A DNA stretch of 64,000 nucleotides from NCBI RefSeq assembly GCF_045066735.1, contig NZ_JBISHH010000021.1, positions 60,366 through 124,365 of the forward strand. The letters are read 5' to 3'. Source of the DNA: Algibacter sp045066735. Its GTDB lineage: Bacteria > Bacteroidota > Bacteroidia > Flavobacteriales > Flavobacteriaceae. The notes beneath the pieces were generated by a model. The model did not search any database and had not been told where the DNA came from. It saw nothing but the letters and a program-made list of their open reading frames with translations. The translations under genes were made by a program, and so were the position numbers. Position 1 is the stretch's first letter; every line of letters starts with the position of its first letter. Positions 36,655 to 46,589 of this stretch are shown piece by piece.

Positions 36655-39018
36655 ATGAAAATAACGAAACCAGTATTATCAATATTATTATACTTTTTAA
36701 TATTTACATCTAGTCATGCTCAAAAAAATAAAAATGAAAAACTGCCTTATAAAGACAGTAATTTATCTGTAGAAATTCGTGTAAATGACCTTTTAGAAAG
36801 AATGACGCTAAAGGAAAAGATTTCTCAAATGAATATGTTAAGCCTTAAACACTTAAAACTTAATAATAAAGGTAAGGTTAGCCAACAATCTTTAGATTCG
36901 TTGTTTAAAGGTGGTAGTATAGGAACTTTAGAAAGTCCGTTTATAGGTGTAGACGAGCTTGCAGCATTATCAGAGGCCGCAGATAATTATTTACGTAACC
37001 ATACTCGGCTAGGTATTCCGGCCATTCAAATAGCAGAATGTTTACATGGCCAATTGGCGTTTGGAGCTACTATTTTCCCACAAACCATTGGACAAGGAAG
37101 TACATGGAATCCTGATTTAATAAAAAAAATGGGAGAAACTATAGCCTTTGAGGCAAGTCTTTCTGGAGTAGATCAAGCTTTGTCTCCAATATTTGATTTA
37201 GCGAGAGACCCAAGGTTTGGTAGAGCAGAAGAATCTTTTGGCGAAGATCCTTTTCTAGTTTCAGAAATGGGAAAAGCCTTTGTTATCGGTATGCAAGGCG
37301 ATCCTCTAGTTGCAAAAACACATATACCCGATGGAAAATTAATGTGCACCGCTAAACATTATGTTGCATACAGCACTCCTTTTGCAGGAATTAATCTAGG
37401 GCCAAACAATTTAGGACCAAGAGAACTTAGAGATTTGCATTTATACCCGTTTAAAAAAGTAATACAAGAAGCTAATATTTACTCGCTAATGCCTGCATAT
37501 AATGAGGTAAACGGAATCCCTATGCACTCGAACAAATATTTAATGAAAGATATTTTAAGAGAAGAACTTGGTTTTAAAGGCTATGTATTCTCAGATTATG
37601 AAGCCATTGCTATGCTTAACTATTTCCATAAAATTACAGAAGATGCGGCTGAAACGGCAATTAGTGCTTTAGAAGCCGGTGTTGATTTAGAAGCTCCTAA
37701 AAGCTTTGCTTACTCCGAATTAGAAAACCTAGTAAATACTGGAAAAGTAGATATGGCTTTAATAGACCAAGCTGTTAGTAATATATTAACTGCTAAATTT
37801 AAAGCTGGCTTATTCGACAAAGCATTTAAAGCTCCGAAAAAAGTTTCAGCCCTTATTCATAATAAAAAAGCTGTTAGTTTATCACAAGAAATTGCAGAAG
37901 AATCAATTATTCTACTAAAAAATGAAAACAGCTTACTTCCTCTTAATTTTAACACACTAAATTCAATTGCTGTTATTGGCCCCAATGCGCACCAGGTTCA
38001 GTATGGCGATTATAGTTATACAAAAGATAACGAATCGGGAGTTACCATTTTAGATGGTATAAAGCAATATGCTAACAACAAATTTGAAGTTAATTACGCC
38101 AAAGGATGCGATATTACAGGCCACGACCAAAGCAATATTTCTGCAGCTGTAGAAGCCGCTGAAAAAAGTGATGTGGTTGTTTTAGTTATAGGAGGTACTA
38201 GCAGTGTTTTATCTGGTATTGGCTGGGGAAAAGATATTCCAGGAGATTACCCGACTTCAGGCGAAGGTTTTGATAGAGCCTCCTTAACGCCTCCAGGAGT
38301 ACAACCGGAATTAATAGAAGCCATATATAAAACAGGGAAGCCTATAGTATTAGTTATGGTACATGGTAGAGCATATTCTATCTCTTGGGAAAAAGATCAT
38401 ATCCCTGCTATTGTTGAAGCTTGGTACCCAGGTGAACAAGGAGGTACTGCTATTGCAAAAGTTTTATTTGGCGATGTAAATCCATCTGGTAAACTAACAG
38501 TGAGTGTACCTAAAAGTGCCGGTCATGTGCCAGTTTTTTACAATTATAAGCCATCTGGCAGAGGGTTTTATAGAAACCCTGGAAGTCCAGAAAAACCAGG
38601 AAGAGATTATGTGTTTTCATCTCCTGATCCTTTATTTCCATTTGGGCATGGTTTGAGTTATACGCAATTTGAATATTCTGATTTACAAGTTCAAGATTCT
38701 AAATTAGATATAAATGGTGAACTGAAACTATCTCTAAAAATTAAAAACATAGGCAAGGTAATAGGTAAAGAAGTTGTTCAAGTATATTTTAATGATAAAA
38801 TAAGTTCCGTAACCACACCTGTAAAAGTTTTAAAAGAATTTAAAAAAGTAGAAATAAACCCATCGGAAACTACCACAATTAATTTCGCAATTCCAATGAG
38901 TGAGTTTGGCCTATGGAACAAGGACATGAATTTCGTAGTTGAACCAGGGCAATTTGAAATTATGATAGGAAGTTCTGCCGAAGACATAAGGCTTAACAAA
39001 ACAATTACTATTGAATAG
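36655..39018 (+). CDS. GH3 glycosidase (beta-xylosidase/glucosidase/arabinosidase group)
   Basis: 787 residues with signal peptide (about 1-22). Catalytic barrel with AKHYVAYS and nucleophile Asp in VFSDYEA near 316; second domain with GEGFDRASLTPPGVQ near 539 that carries the likely acid/base Glu; C-terminal fibronectin type III-like domain (about 670-780). It is the only plus-strand gene of the locus and diverges from the GH2 gene across a shared AraR-type operator. GH3 includes enzymes active on alpha-L-arabinosides, so it is a candidate for releasing arabinose. Specificity cannot be read from sequence alone. Confidence 0.88.
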   Translation: MKITKPVLSILLYFLIFTSSHAQKNKNEKLPYKDSNLSVEIRVNDLLERMTLKEKISQMNMLSLKHLKLNNKGKVSQQSLDSLFKGGSIGTLESPFIGVDELAALSEAADNYLRNHTRLGIPAIQIAECLHGQLAFGATIFPQTIGQGSTWNPDLIKKMGETIAFEASLSGVDQALSPIFDLARDPRFGRAEESFGEDPFLVSEMGKAFVIGMQGDPLVAKTHIPDGKLMCTAKHYVAYSTPFAGINLGPNNLGPRELRDLHLYPFKKVIQEANIYSLMPAYNEVNGIPMHSNKYLMKDILREELGFKGYVFSDYEAIAMLNYFHKITEDAAETAISALEAGVDLEAPKSFAYSELENLVNTGKVDMALIDQAVSNILTAKFKAGLFDKAFKAPKKVSALIHNKKAVSLSQEIAEESIILLKNENSLLPLNFNTLNSIAVIGPNAHQVQYGDYSYTKDNESGVTILDGIKQYANNKFEVNYAKGCDITGHDQSNISAAVEAAEKSDVVVLVIGGTSSVLSGIGWGKDIPGDYPTSGEGFDRASLTPPGVQPELIEAIYKTGKPIVLVMVHGRAYSISWEKDHIPAIVEAWYPGEQGGTAIAKVLFGDVNPSGKLTVSVPKSAGHVPVFYNYKPSGRGFYRNPGSPEKPGRDYVFSSPDPLFPFGHGLSYTQFEYSDLQVQDSKLDINGELKLSLKIKNIGKVIGKEVVQVYFNDKISSVTTPVKVLKEFKKVEINPSETTTINFAIPMSEFGLWNKDMNFVVEPGQFEIMIGSSAEDIRLNKTITIE

Positions 39019-39045
39019 TAACTAACAAAACCCTAATATTTAGAT

Positions 39046-39083
39046 AAAAAAAGAGGAATAATATAAATTATCCCTCTTTTTTT
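39046..39083. terminator. Bidirectional terminator between GH3 and the phosphatase-like gene
   Basis: Stem A7-GAGG / CCTC-T7 with an inner ATA/TAT pair (39046-39060 and 39069-39083). The A and T runs allow termination from both sides, as expected between convergent genes. Confidence 0.8.
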
Positions 39084-39138
39084 TATACTTATATAATCTA
39101 ACCTTCCGAAGCGAAGGAAAACTCACTTGTTAAATTTG

Positions 39139-41877
39139 CTACTTAATTACAATACTCTTATAAATCTCACTTTTATCTGTAATAATCTGTACAACGTACA
39201 TACCAGCAGGAAGGCTATTTACATTAATTTGGCTCTGCGTTGTTGCTTTAGCAAGTTTACCAACTGCATTAAAAATTTTCACCTCCTTTAGAGATTCATT
39301 GGCACTAACTTTAATAGTTAAAAGGCCGGTAACGGGAACAGGGTAAGCTATAGTATCCTGACTAACAACAGTATTCTTTTCTGTCGAAAGTAAGATCCCG
39401 GTTTTATTTATAGTAAAGTTATCAGAAATTGAACCATTATCGTTAATAAACTTAACAGCCAAATTTTGTCCATTCCCTCCATCATTTTCAACTTCTAAAA
39501 CGCATGACCCCAATTCATTTAAAGAAGCAAACATTGCATTATGGTCTAAACTTCCTCCAGAAATTTTACCAGCCGATCCTGTTGTTATATAAACTGCTCC
39601 TGGATTCTGTATATCAGTTTTTTGATATGCCCCATCTGAAGTATCTGCTTTACCAGATAAATGACCGTTTGTTCCAACTGTATTTGCGTTCATATCAAAA
39701 CTATTTGAAAGCCCATAGTGTCCATTGATGAAATATGATCTTTCATAGGAATGTGAATGGCCACTTAAAATTAAATCTACACCATTTGATTCTAAAATAG
39801 GTAAGAAGTTATTTCGCATATTAATGAGTTGAGGCTCAAAATCTGAATCATGAGATCCTTTTGTATATGGCGGATGATGAAAAATAGCAACAATCCAATC
39901 TTGATTTGTATTTTGAATATCTTGTGTACACCAAGCCATTTGATTTGCATTAGTATCCAACGTGTAAGATTCTAAAACAATGAAATGAATATTAGCATAA
40001 TCAAAAGAATAATAGGCTTCGGTACCTGATGCTATACCACCAGATTCTCCAGCTGTTGGAAAACTAAAAATATCGTAGTAAGGGCCTGATTGCGAATTTG
40101 AATCTGCTGAATACCCGTCATGATTTCCTAATGTAGACCATGCTACAGTATGCTTCAATTGTTCTTGATAAATATTAAAAAGAGCTATTTGATATTCGCT
40201 ATCTAAACCATTATCATAAGCATTATCACCTAAAAACAACATCATATCTGTTTGATTCGGATTTGTACTTGCATTAGCGACATAGTTGTAATATTGATCA
40301 CGAACATTTTTCTGATTTTGATTTCCAGTACCTGCATCTCCTAAAATCCATACACGTACAAATTGGTCCGTTCCAGTAGTTGGTGCTGTTGTAAAAAACA
40401 TATCACTAGACTCAGGAACATAAATACCTGCAGTATTAGCTATTTCATAATAATATTTAGTGTTTGGCAATAATCCTGTTAACTCAATTTCATGATCATT
40501 AGTTACAGAAATATCAGATACTGTCCCATCTAATGCACCTAATACGGTTCCATAATTTATAATGGTTTCAGTATTAGTATTTGTTCTATATTTTAGCGTA
40601 ATAGCATCTGGTCGTCCTTTTTGTAAATAAGGACCTCTTGTTAATTCTGCTTGAACTTCATCTCTAACTTCTAAACGAAAATTAAAACTAACGTCTGAGC
40701 TTGTTGCACTATTTTGATGTATTTCTACAGCCACTACATTTGTTCCATTTACTAAAAGGTTATCTACTATATTATTAATCCATACACCTTCGGTTGTTGC
40801 AGATATTGCAAAAGTTGCGTAATTAATAGTTCCACTTGGCATATTATCTCTCCAAATTTCAGTTCCGTTAATATAAACAACCATACCATCATCTCTTAAT
40901 GCGCTCATGTCTATATACTTTAAACCCACATCATCTGTGGTTGCATTAAAAGAGTATCTAAAGTATGATGTTAGTGCTCCGTTATCTATTGTTGTCGCTT
41001 CATCTCCTTCTCCATAGCCTAATTCGGCATTACCCGAAGACCAAGAAGTATCATCAAAACTGGATGTTTTCCAATCACCAATTGGTTCATTTCCCATATC
41101 ATAATACTTCCAGTTTCCGCCAACCGAAATGCGCTCACCAGGAGATGGCATTGACTCTACAGTTATTCCTGTAATGTTTTGTTGTGCTAAAAAAACGTAG
41201 CCATCTGGTCCATCTGGATTAAAAATTTGTGCTTGGTAGCTATAACTTGAACCAGGAAATAAACCCGATGGTATTTCAAGACTCAACGTCAACGTGCCAG
41301 CATTAGCCGTAACTATCTGGTTAACATCTGATAGGTTACCTGAAACATCAACTAACCTTATAAAGGCATGAGCTCTCGCCACGTCTTTAGTATACTCAAA
41401 AGTAATATCGACAAATGATCCTGCTTGAACCGTGGTTGGATAATTGGTTATAAACACCGAATTTGGTGCTACTTCGGCTGCTTCTACAGTTACGCCTTCA
41501 AAATTTTCGGTGGCTAAATGATTATACCCAGCATCTGGATTGAATATCTGAGCTTGATAACTATAACCAGAACCAAGTGCTGTTGCAGGTACGGGAAGAT
41601 TTAATGTTAACGTTCCTGAATTATCCGTTACTATTTGATTGACCTCTGTTAAATTACCCGTTGCATCCTTTAACCGAAGATAAGCATGAGCCCTAGCAAC
41701 ATCTTTTGTGTAATTAAAAGTAATGGCTACCTCAGAATCTGCCGTAACCGTAGTTGGTGGGTTAACCATGGTTATTGTGTTTTGCGCAAATGTAATTGCC
41801 GAAACAAACCATAAAAGAATAAATAATATTGGTTTAACTTCTAATAAACAATTGCTCTTCAAGACTATTAATTTCAT
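39139..41877 (-). CDS. Secreted purple-acid-phosphatase-like protein with Ig-like modules and T9SS domain
   Basis: 912 residues. Signal peptide (about 1-31), two Ig-like modules of the locus-specific family (about 32-235), a jelly-roll domain (about 240-400), a PAP N-terminal fibronectin-like domain (about 410-495) and a metallophosphatase domain (about 505-800). The latter has GDAGTG, GDNAYD (Tyr typical of purple acid phosphatases), GNHD, HHPPY and GHSHSYER. A T9SS sorting domain ends the protein. It should remove phosphate from an extracellular substrate. Its start overlaps the TPR gene by 44 bp; a later start would cut into the signal peptide. Confidence 0.85.
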   Translation of the reverse strand: MKLIVLKSNCLLEVKPILFILLWFVSAITFAQNTITMVNPPTTVTADSEVAITFNYTKDVARAHAYLRLKDATGNLTEVNQIVTDNSGTLTLNLPVPATALGSGYSYQAQIFNPDAGYNHLATENFEGVTVEAAEVAPNSVFITNYPTTVQAGSFVDITFEYTKDVARAHAFIRLVDVSGNLSDVNQIVTANAGTLTLSLEIPSGLFPGSSYSYQAQIFNPDGPDGYVFLAQQNITGITVESMPSPGERISVGGNWKYYDMGNEPIGDWKTSSFDDTSWSSGNAELGYGEGDEATTIDNGALTSYFRYSFNATTDDVGLKYIDMSALRDDGMVVYINGTEIWRDNMPSGTINYATFAISATTEGVWINNIVDNLLVNGTNVVAVEIHQNSATSSDVSFNFRLEVRDEVQAELTRGPYLQKGRPDAITLKYRTNTNTETIINYGTVLGALDGTVSDISVTNDHEIELTGLLPNTKYYYEIANTAGIYVPESSDMFFTTAPTTGTDQFVRVWILGDAGTGNQNQKNVRDQYYNYVANASTNPNQTDMMLFLGDNAYDNGLDSEYQIALFNIYQEQLKHTVAWSTLGNHDGYSADSNSQSGPYYDIFSFPTAGESGGIASGTEAYYSFDYANIHFIVLESYTLDTNANQMAWCTQDIQNTNQDWIVAIFHHPPYTKGSHDSDFEPQLINMRNNFLPILESNGVDLILSGHSHSYERSYFINGHYGLSNSFDMNANTVGTNGHLSGKADTSDGAYQKTDIQNPGAVYITTGSAGKISGGSLDHNAMFASLNELGSCVLEVENDGGNGQNLAVKFINDNGSISDNFTINKTGILLSTEKNTVVSQDTIAYPVPVTGLLTIKVSANESLKEVKIFNAVGKLAKATTQSQINVNSLPAGMYVVQIITDKSEIYKSIVIK

Positions 41878-42679
41878 TTTGTAATTTTTTAATTGCTAAG
41901 GTCGTTCTAAACTTATCATTCAATAAAGCTATCGCCGACTTTGCCTGTTGTATCGCAATTTTTGAATCTACCTCTCGTTTGTTATCAGATAAATACTTGG
42001 CTTTTTTATAATACCAAAATTCTTTTCTATATGCACTTAATATAAAATAGTTGTATTGTTCTATTGCTTCGTCTATTTTGTGAGCAGCTTCTAAGTATTC
42101 TAATTTTTGTAACTGAAGCGAAAAAGTATTTTCTCCTAACTTTTTTAAACCAAACTCTAAGATTTCAAGTGCTTGTGGATAATTACTACTATCCATCGCT
42201 AGGTAAATTTCGCTATACTCGATAACATCATCAGGGGTAATATCTATGGTGTTTTTAATAAAATAACCATAATATTTTAAGGCTCTATTATATTTTTTTA
42301 ACTGGACTAATATTTGCGCGTGCAACTTATTGATTTTAACATCTACGCTATCCTTTTCCAAATGAAAATTTGAAGAAATTAAAGCTTTATTTAACTGATT
42401 GTTTTGGTAATAAGCTTGTGCTTTTCTGTAATGAAGTAGCGTATTTGAATTCCCTAATTTTTCTGAACTTAAATAGTCCTTAATAGCTTTATTAAATTCT
42501 TCGTGTTGCTCGTATAAATATCCTCGATCAAAATATAGTTTAGAATTTTTTGGTTCTTTCTTAATTTCTACCGTTTTCTCTTCTATTCTTTTTGTTAGAC
42601 TACCATGTGCATGTAAGAAAGAGGCCGTTATTAGAAAAATACCGTAAAGTACTTTTCTGTAATTGTTAAACCTTTTCAT
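41834..42679 (-). CDS. Exported TPR repeat protein
   Basis: 281 residues with signal peptide (about 1-24). Tetratricopeptide-type helices run from about 40 to 230 (KLYFDRGYLYEQHEEFNKAIKDYLSSEKLG is the clearest repeat, then about three weaker ones), and the C-terminus is a coiled stretch. It is probably a periplasmic scaffold. It lies between the Ig-like lipoprotein and phosphatase genes and shares 44 bp with the latter, so the two are cotranscribed. Confidence 0.7.
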   Translation of the reverse strand: MKRFNNYRKVLYGIFLITASFLHAHGSLTKRIEEKTVEIKKEPKNSKLYFDRGYLYEQHEEFNKAIKDYLSSEKLGNSNTLLHYRKAQAYYQNNQLNKALISSNFHLEKDSVDVKINKLHAQILVQLKKYNRALKYYGYFIKNTIDITPDDVIEYSEIYLAMDSSNYPQALEILEFGLKKLGENTFSLQLQKLEYLEAAHKIDEAIEQYNYFILSAYRKEFWYYKKAKYLSDNKREVDSKIAIQQAKSAIALLNDKFRTTLAIKKLQNEINSLEEQLFIRS

Positions 42680-42732
42680 GTATTTTAAAATATCTATTTA
42701 ATTAAAATCATCTTAAATATAACCAATACAAC

Positions 42733-43617
42733 CTATGGGTTTACAGTAACAGGTATACTTACTTGAGTTGTGGGTAAAATATGTTTTACCTTAATTTCGG
42801 TAATTCCAGCATTTATTGCACTGCCATTTGCGGGAGTCCCATTAATATTTAATGCATCAAAATCTTCAAAACCTATTTCAACTTCACTACCATTAATTAA
42901 AGTATATCGAATTAAAGTCCCAGAAAGATCTATTATTTCGCCCTCATTATAAACAGTATTTTCTGGTCCCGTTACAAGTACGGCACCTCTAGGAAAAAAG
43001 GTAACCATATTTAATTCTTGAACTACATTTAATCCAGAATCAATATGAGTTATTGATACATCGGTATCAGATTCAAGCGCATCGCCATTTGCTGGTACAG
43101 ATTCTATTTCTTTTTGAATTTCAGTATATATAAAGTCTTCCATAACCCCATTCTCGTATGTATATGTAACTTCCAAGTCAGTAAGATTTAATTTCTGACC
43201 ATAAAAATAATCTTTAGTGGGTTCTGTCTTAATTTCTATGGCTGTAACATCGTTATGAACATCAATTGTTTGAGTTAAACCTTTTCCAGATTCACCAATT
43301 TTCACTATGACTGATGTATCAGAAAAATCTAATGATTTACCATTTTCTGGCTCTGTTGTAATGCCTTCACTTGCAAAATCACTAAAAGAAATATCGATAC
43401 TATTTCCGCCCTTATCTAAAGTAATTACCATGTCTGTTAAATTCAACAAATCTCCAAGAACGTAATCTAACTGGGGTTGCGTTTTCATGGATACTCTAGA
43501 AATATTTGAAGAGGATGCATCATCATCACTATCACAGGCACTGAAAAGTACAACAAATGTCATAGTAAAAAGCCAAGCTGAAAATTTAAAGCGCGAAAAA
43601 TTAATTATTTGTTTCAT
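42733..43617 (-). CDS. Surface lipoprotein with three bacterial Ig-like repeats
   Basis: 294 residues with lipoprotein signal (LFSACDSDDD). The Asp-rich stretch after the Cys is a typical surface-export signal of flavobacterial lipoproteins. Three repeats of about 80 residues follow the pattern TEPTKDYFYGQKLNLTDLEVTYTYENG, as in bacterial Ig-like domains. It stands where SusE/SusF-type glycan-binding lipoproteins usually occur, after the second SusD and a DUF1735 lipoprotein. A glycan-binding role is inferred from position. Confidence 0.65.
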   Translation of the reverse strand: MKQIINFSRFKFSAWLFTMTFVVLFSACDSDDDASSSNISRVSMKTQPQLDYVLGDLLNLTDMVITLDKGGNSIDISFSDFASEGITTEPENGKSLDFSDTSVIVKIGESGKGLTQTIDVHNDVTAIEIKTEPTKDYFYGQKLNLTDLEVTYTYENGVMEDFIYTEIQKEIESVPANGDALESDTDVSITHIDSGLNVVQELNMVTFFPRGAVLVTGPENTVYNEGEIIDLSGTLIRYTLINGSEVEIGFEDFDALNINGTPANGSAINAGITEIKVKHILPTTQVSIPVTVNP

Positions 43618-43735
43618 CTGTTTAATATTTTTTAATGATCAAAAAGTTTAAATACATTGTACCTAATTGTTTTAAATTACTTATTGATGCATAAAATTTA
43701 AGTTCATTATCTGTTTATTATATTTCTTGCGTTTT

Positions 43736-44758
43736 CTATTTAAATTCAACTATAAATTCCTCAAAAACAGCCGCTCTATCACGAATTACAATAGTATCTT
43801 TTACAGCATGTGTTTCAGCAAAAGTAGCATCGACATACGTGTAATCTAAATAAATAACATCTCTCGATTTTCCTCCCCATTCATCACCATTTTCTACATA
43901 TTCACCTGTTCCTGTAACACCGTATGGATCATCAGCTGTACTTGTAACCACACATGTTCCATCATCATTAAAAGTTAACTCCATAGCCACAGTACCCGGG
44001 CTTGACTCATCTCCTCTACCTATTAAATTTTCTAGTCTTACCTTATTTAAACCTGCAGTTTCTACAAAGATTACTTCATCATCTACAACATATTCTTCTT
44101 GATATGTTCTACCGATAGTATTAGTTGGCGCTGTTATCATATCCAAACCTCTTCTAAGGTAATTCCCGTGAAATTTATTCATAAATTTAATTCCAAACAG
44201 GGTATAATCTTTAGGTAAAACATCCCAATCATTAGGATTTACTTTATCCGGGTTATTAACATTAGTAGAGCCAGAAAGTATACTATCTATATTTTCAATA
44301 TCTGTAATTCTTAAAGGAATAACATAATTTGTGGTTTGGGCATCCCCAAAAGCAAGTGGGTCATCAAAAAATGCATCATACAACTGTACAGTAATAGTCG
44401 CTTTAGTCTCACCTGATGGTATAACAGAAGGACTAATATTTTCCATAGTATAATATTCTGGAGGAAGTGCTTTTACATTTGCTACATTATCTAATAAACT
44501 ATTATCTAACTCAAAATAAATGTTTCTATTTTGATTATTAGTACGGATACCAGTCATTACTGCCGTAATTTCAAAGTTATGTGCATTATCATTATCGTTA
44601 AACCCCTGATCATACTTTCCTAATATAAGTGTACGTGCAGGTGTTTGGAACGGAAAATAAGTTGCAATCACATCGAAGTCATCAAATTCTGGATCGGAGT
44701 TGCTACACGATATTATGATGAGCGCACTTATTAGTAAAATTATATTTCTTGTATTCAT
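43736..44758 (-). CDS. DUF1735/DUF5627-type PUL lipoprotein
   Basis: About 340 residues from the Met at 44758, chosen because MNTRNIILLISALIIISC then forms a clean lipoprotein signal; a frame six codons longer is possible. The N-terminal half (SPSVIPSGETKATITVQLYD, YVIPLRITD) resembles DUF1735, a domain of SusD-adjacent binding proteins. The C-terminal half (NKFHGNYLRRGLD, and the DDGTCVVTS strand) resembles DUF5627. It follows SusD by about 90 bp and is probably a surface glycan-binding protein. Confidence 0.7.
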   Translation of the reverse strand: MNTRNIILLISALIIISCSNSDPEFDDFDVIATYFPFQTPARTLILGKYDQGFNDNDNAHNFEITAVMTGIRTNNQNRNIYFELDNSLLDNVANVKALPPEYYTMENISPSVIPSGETKATITVQLYDAFFDDPLAFGDAQTTNYVIPLRITDIENIDSILSGSTNVNNPDKVNPNDWDVLPKDYTLFGIKFMNKFHGNYLRRGLDMITAPTNTIGRTYQEEYVVDDEVIFVETAGLNKVRLENLIGRGDESSPGTVAMELTFNDDGTCVVTSTADDPYGVTGTGEYVENGDEWGGKSRDVIYLDYTYVDATFAETHAVKDTIVIRDRAAVFEEFIVEFK

Positions 44759-44846
44759 CGCGTCGTAAATTTTCAATTATATTTTTTGTATTTAATGAGC
44801 TTATATGCCCTTCAATGTTATTACTTTGAGACTTAACTCGCTAAAG

Positions 44847-46568
44847 TTACCAACCTCTATTTTGTTCTAATTTATCAAACTTCACTAACTCGTTTTGCGG
44901 AATTGGCGCATAATTAGCATTATCTAAATATAATCTAGGCTCTACAGTAAACTCATTGTAAGTACTACCATTGTATCTTGACCCAATAATATCAGTTAAA
45001 TCATCTAACATATTCCATCTTCGTAAATCAAATAAACGGTGTCCCTCAAAACAAAGTTCTAACCTACGCTCATTACGAATAAGTGCACGCATATCTTCCT
45101 TGCTACTTATACTTGTTAAATATGTATCTACAGCAGGAAGGCCAGCTCTTTTTCTAATAGCACTTATAACTGTTCTTGCGGAAAGACCTTCTATCATATT
45201 ATCAGGACCTCCTAATTCATTTGCGACCTCTGCAAACATTAAATAAATATCTGTATAGCGTAAATAGACATTCATTTTTTCGGATGCTGAAATATTACCA
45301 TTAGCACTAATAACAACATTAGGATCCAATAATTTTTTAAGATAATACCCTGATCGTGTAGATTGAAACTGAACTCGATCTATTTCATCGGCACCTCCAT
45401 CAGCACCAGTTCTAATAAACCTACCACCCAAATCATTTCCATTATATAAAATATACTTTTTTAATCTAGGATCTCTATTACTAAATGGGTTTGAAGCATT
45501 ATAATCTGGATGATTTATTGAAAAAGGTTGACCATCTGACATAGGAAACGCATCTACCAAATTTTGTGATGGATTAAGCTTTCCTTCCCCTCTTAATGAA
45601 GGTGGGTAATGTTGCTGCTCGACCCAAGTAAAGGTACTTGCGACGTTTTCTCTCCAAAGTACTTCTGGAAAAACACGCGTACCAGAATCAAACTCATAAA
45701 AATTGTAAAAACCTGTTGGGCTTAAACCATCTACACCTCCGTTATCGTTAAGTAATTCGGCCAATATAGTACTTGCCTCCTCGTAATAATTTCCAGCACC
45801 ATTGAAAAATGCGGGACTAGCAGCTAAAAGATTCAACTTTGCTTGAAAAGCTTTTATAATTCTACCATTGATGCGTCCATCTTGAGTACCTCCAAAAACA
45901 AATTGGTATATATCAACATCTGCATCACTGTAACGCGACGGTTGTTTTGCCAAATCACCATCCCAATCCATAGGGATATACTCTAAAGCTTCATTAAAAT
46001 CGGCATTAATTTGTTCTAAAGTTTCAGTAAATGCTGGTCTTGGAAAATTAAAATCCGCATCATACTCTAGGTATTCAGTAATATAGGGTACGCCTAAAAG
46101 CGTACCTGAAGTTCCAATACCTGCATGCTCTTGAAGTATCCAAAAATGTCTTAAAGCTCTCATAGCTAAAGCCTCTCCATATAAGCGCTGCTTAAAAAGA
46201 GCATTACTTTCTTCGTCTTGTTTCCATTGTACTTGGTCTATAACACTTAGAAATTTGTTTATATATAATACATATTCATACTGTCCCCATCTACTAGTGA
46301 AAGCGTTATTTGCCGTCCATTCTCCTGTAGCCATTCTACGGTAACCACTTAGATAATTACTAACAGCATCATCTGTAGCGGTATCATTGAATAATAATTG
46401 ATTTGACATACTTTCGTAGGCATTTAATAATAACCCTTCTGCAAATACAGGATCATAAGCCAATCTCTCATCACCGGCAAGATTTTCATCTAAAGGTTCA
46501 AAAGTAGAACATGCTCCAAAAGAGAGTAAAATTAATATGATAGATGTATGTTTTATAATAGTTTTCAT
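44847..46568 (-). CDS. SusD/RagB-like surface lipoprotein (second pair)
   Basis: 573 residues with lipoprotein signal (LSFGACSTFEP). SusD family traits: YGEALAMRALRHFWILQEHAG helix, the SAIRKRAG segment and IRNERRLELCFEGHRLFDLRRW near the C-terminus. It captures glycan and delivers it to the SusC channel encoded just upstream (21 bp between the genes). Confidence 0.92.
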   Translation of the reverse strand: MKTIIKHTSIILILLSFGACSTFEPLDENLAGDERLAYDPVFAEGLLLNAYESMSNQLLFNDTATDDAVSNYLSGYRRMATGEWTANNAFTSRWGQYEYVLYINKFLSVIDQVQWKQDEESNALFKQRLYGEALAMRALRHFWILQEHAGIGTSGTLLGVPYITEYLEYDADFNFPRPAFTETLEQINADFNEALEYIPMDWDGDLAKQPSRYSDADVDIYQFVFGGTQDGRINGRIIKAFQAKLNLLAASPAFFNGAGNYYEEASTILAELLNDNGGVDGLSPTGFYNFYEFDSGTRVFPEVLWRENVASTFTWVEQQHYPPSLRGEGKLNPSQNLVDAFPMSDGQPFSINHPDYNASNPFSNRDPRLKKYILYNGNDLGGRFIRTGADGGADEIDRVQFQSTRSGYYLKKLLDPNVVISANGNISASEKMNVYLRYTDIYLMFAEVANELGGPDNMIEGLSARTVISAIRKRAGLPAVDTYLTSISSKEDMRALIRNERRLELCFEGHRLFDLRRWNMLDDLTDIIGSRYNGSTYNEFTVEPRLYLDNANYAPIPQNELVKFDKLEQNRGW

Positions 46569-46589
46569 GTCTAAATCTTATTTAATCAG

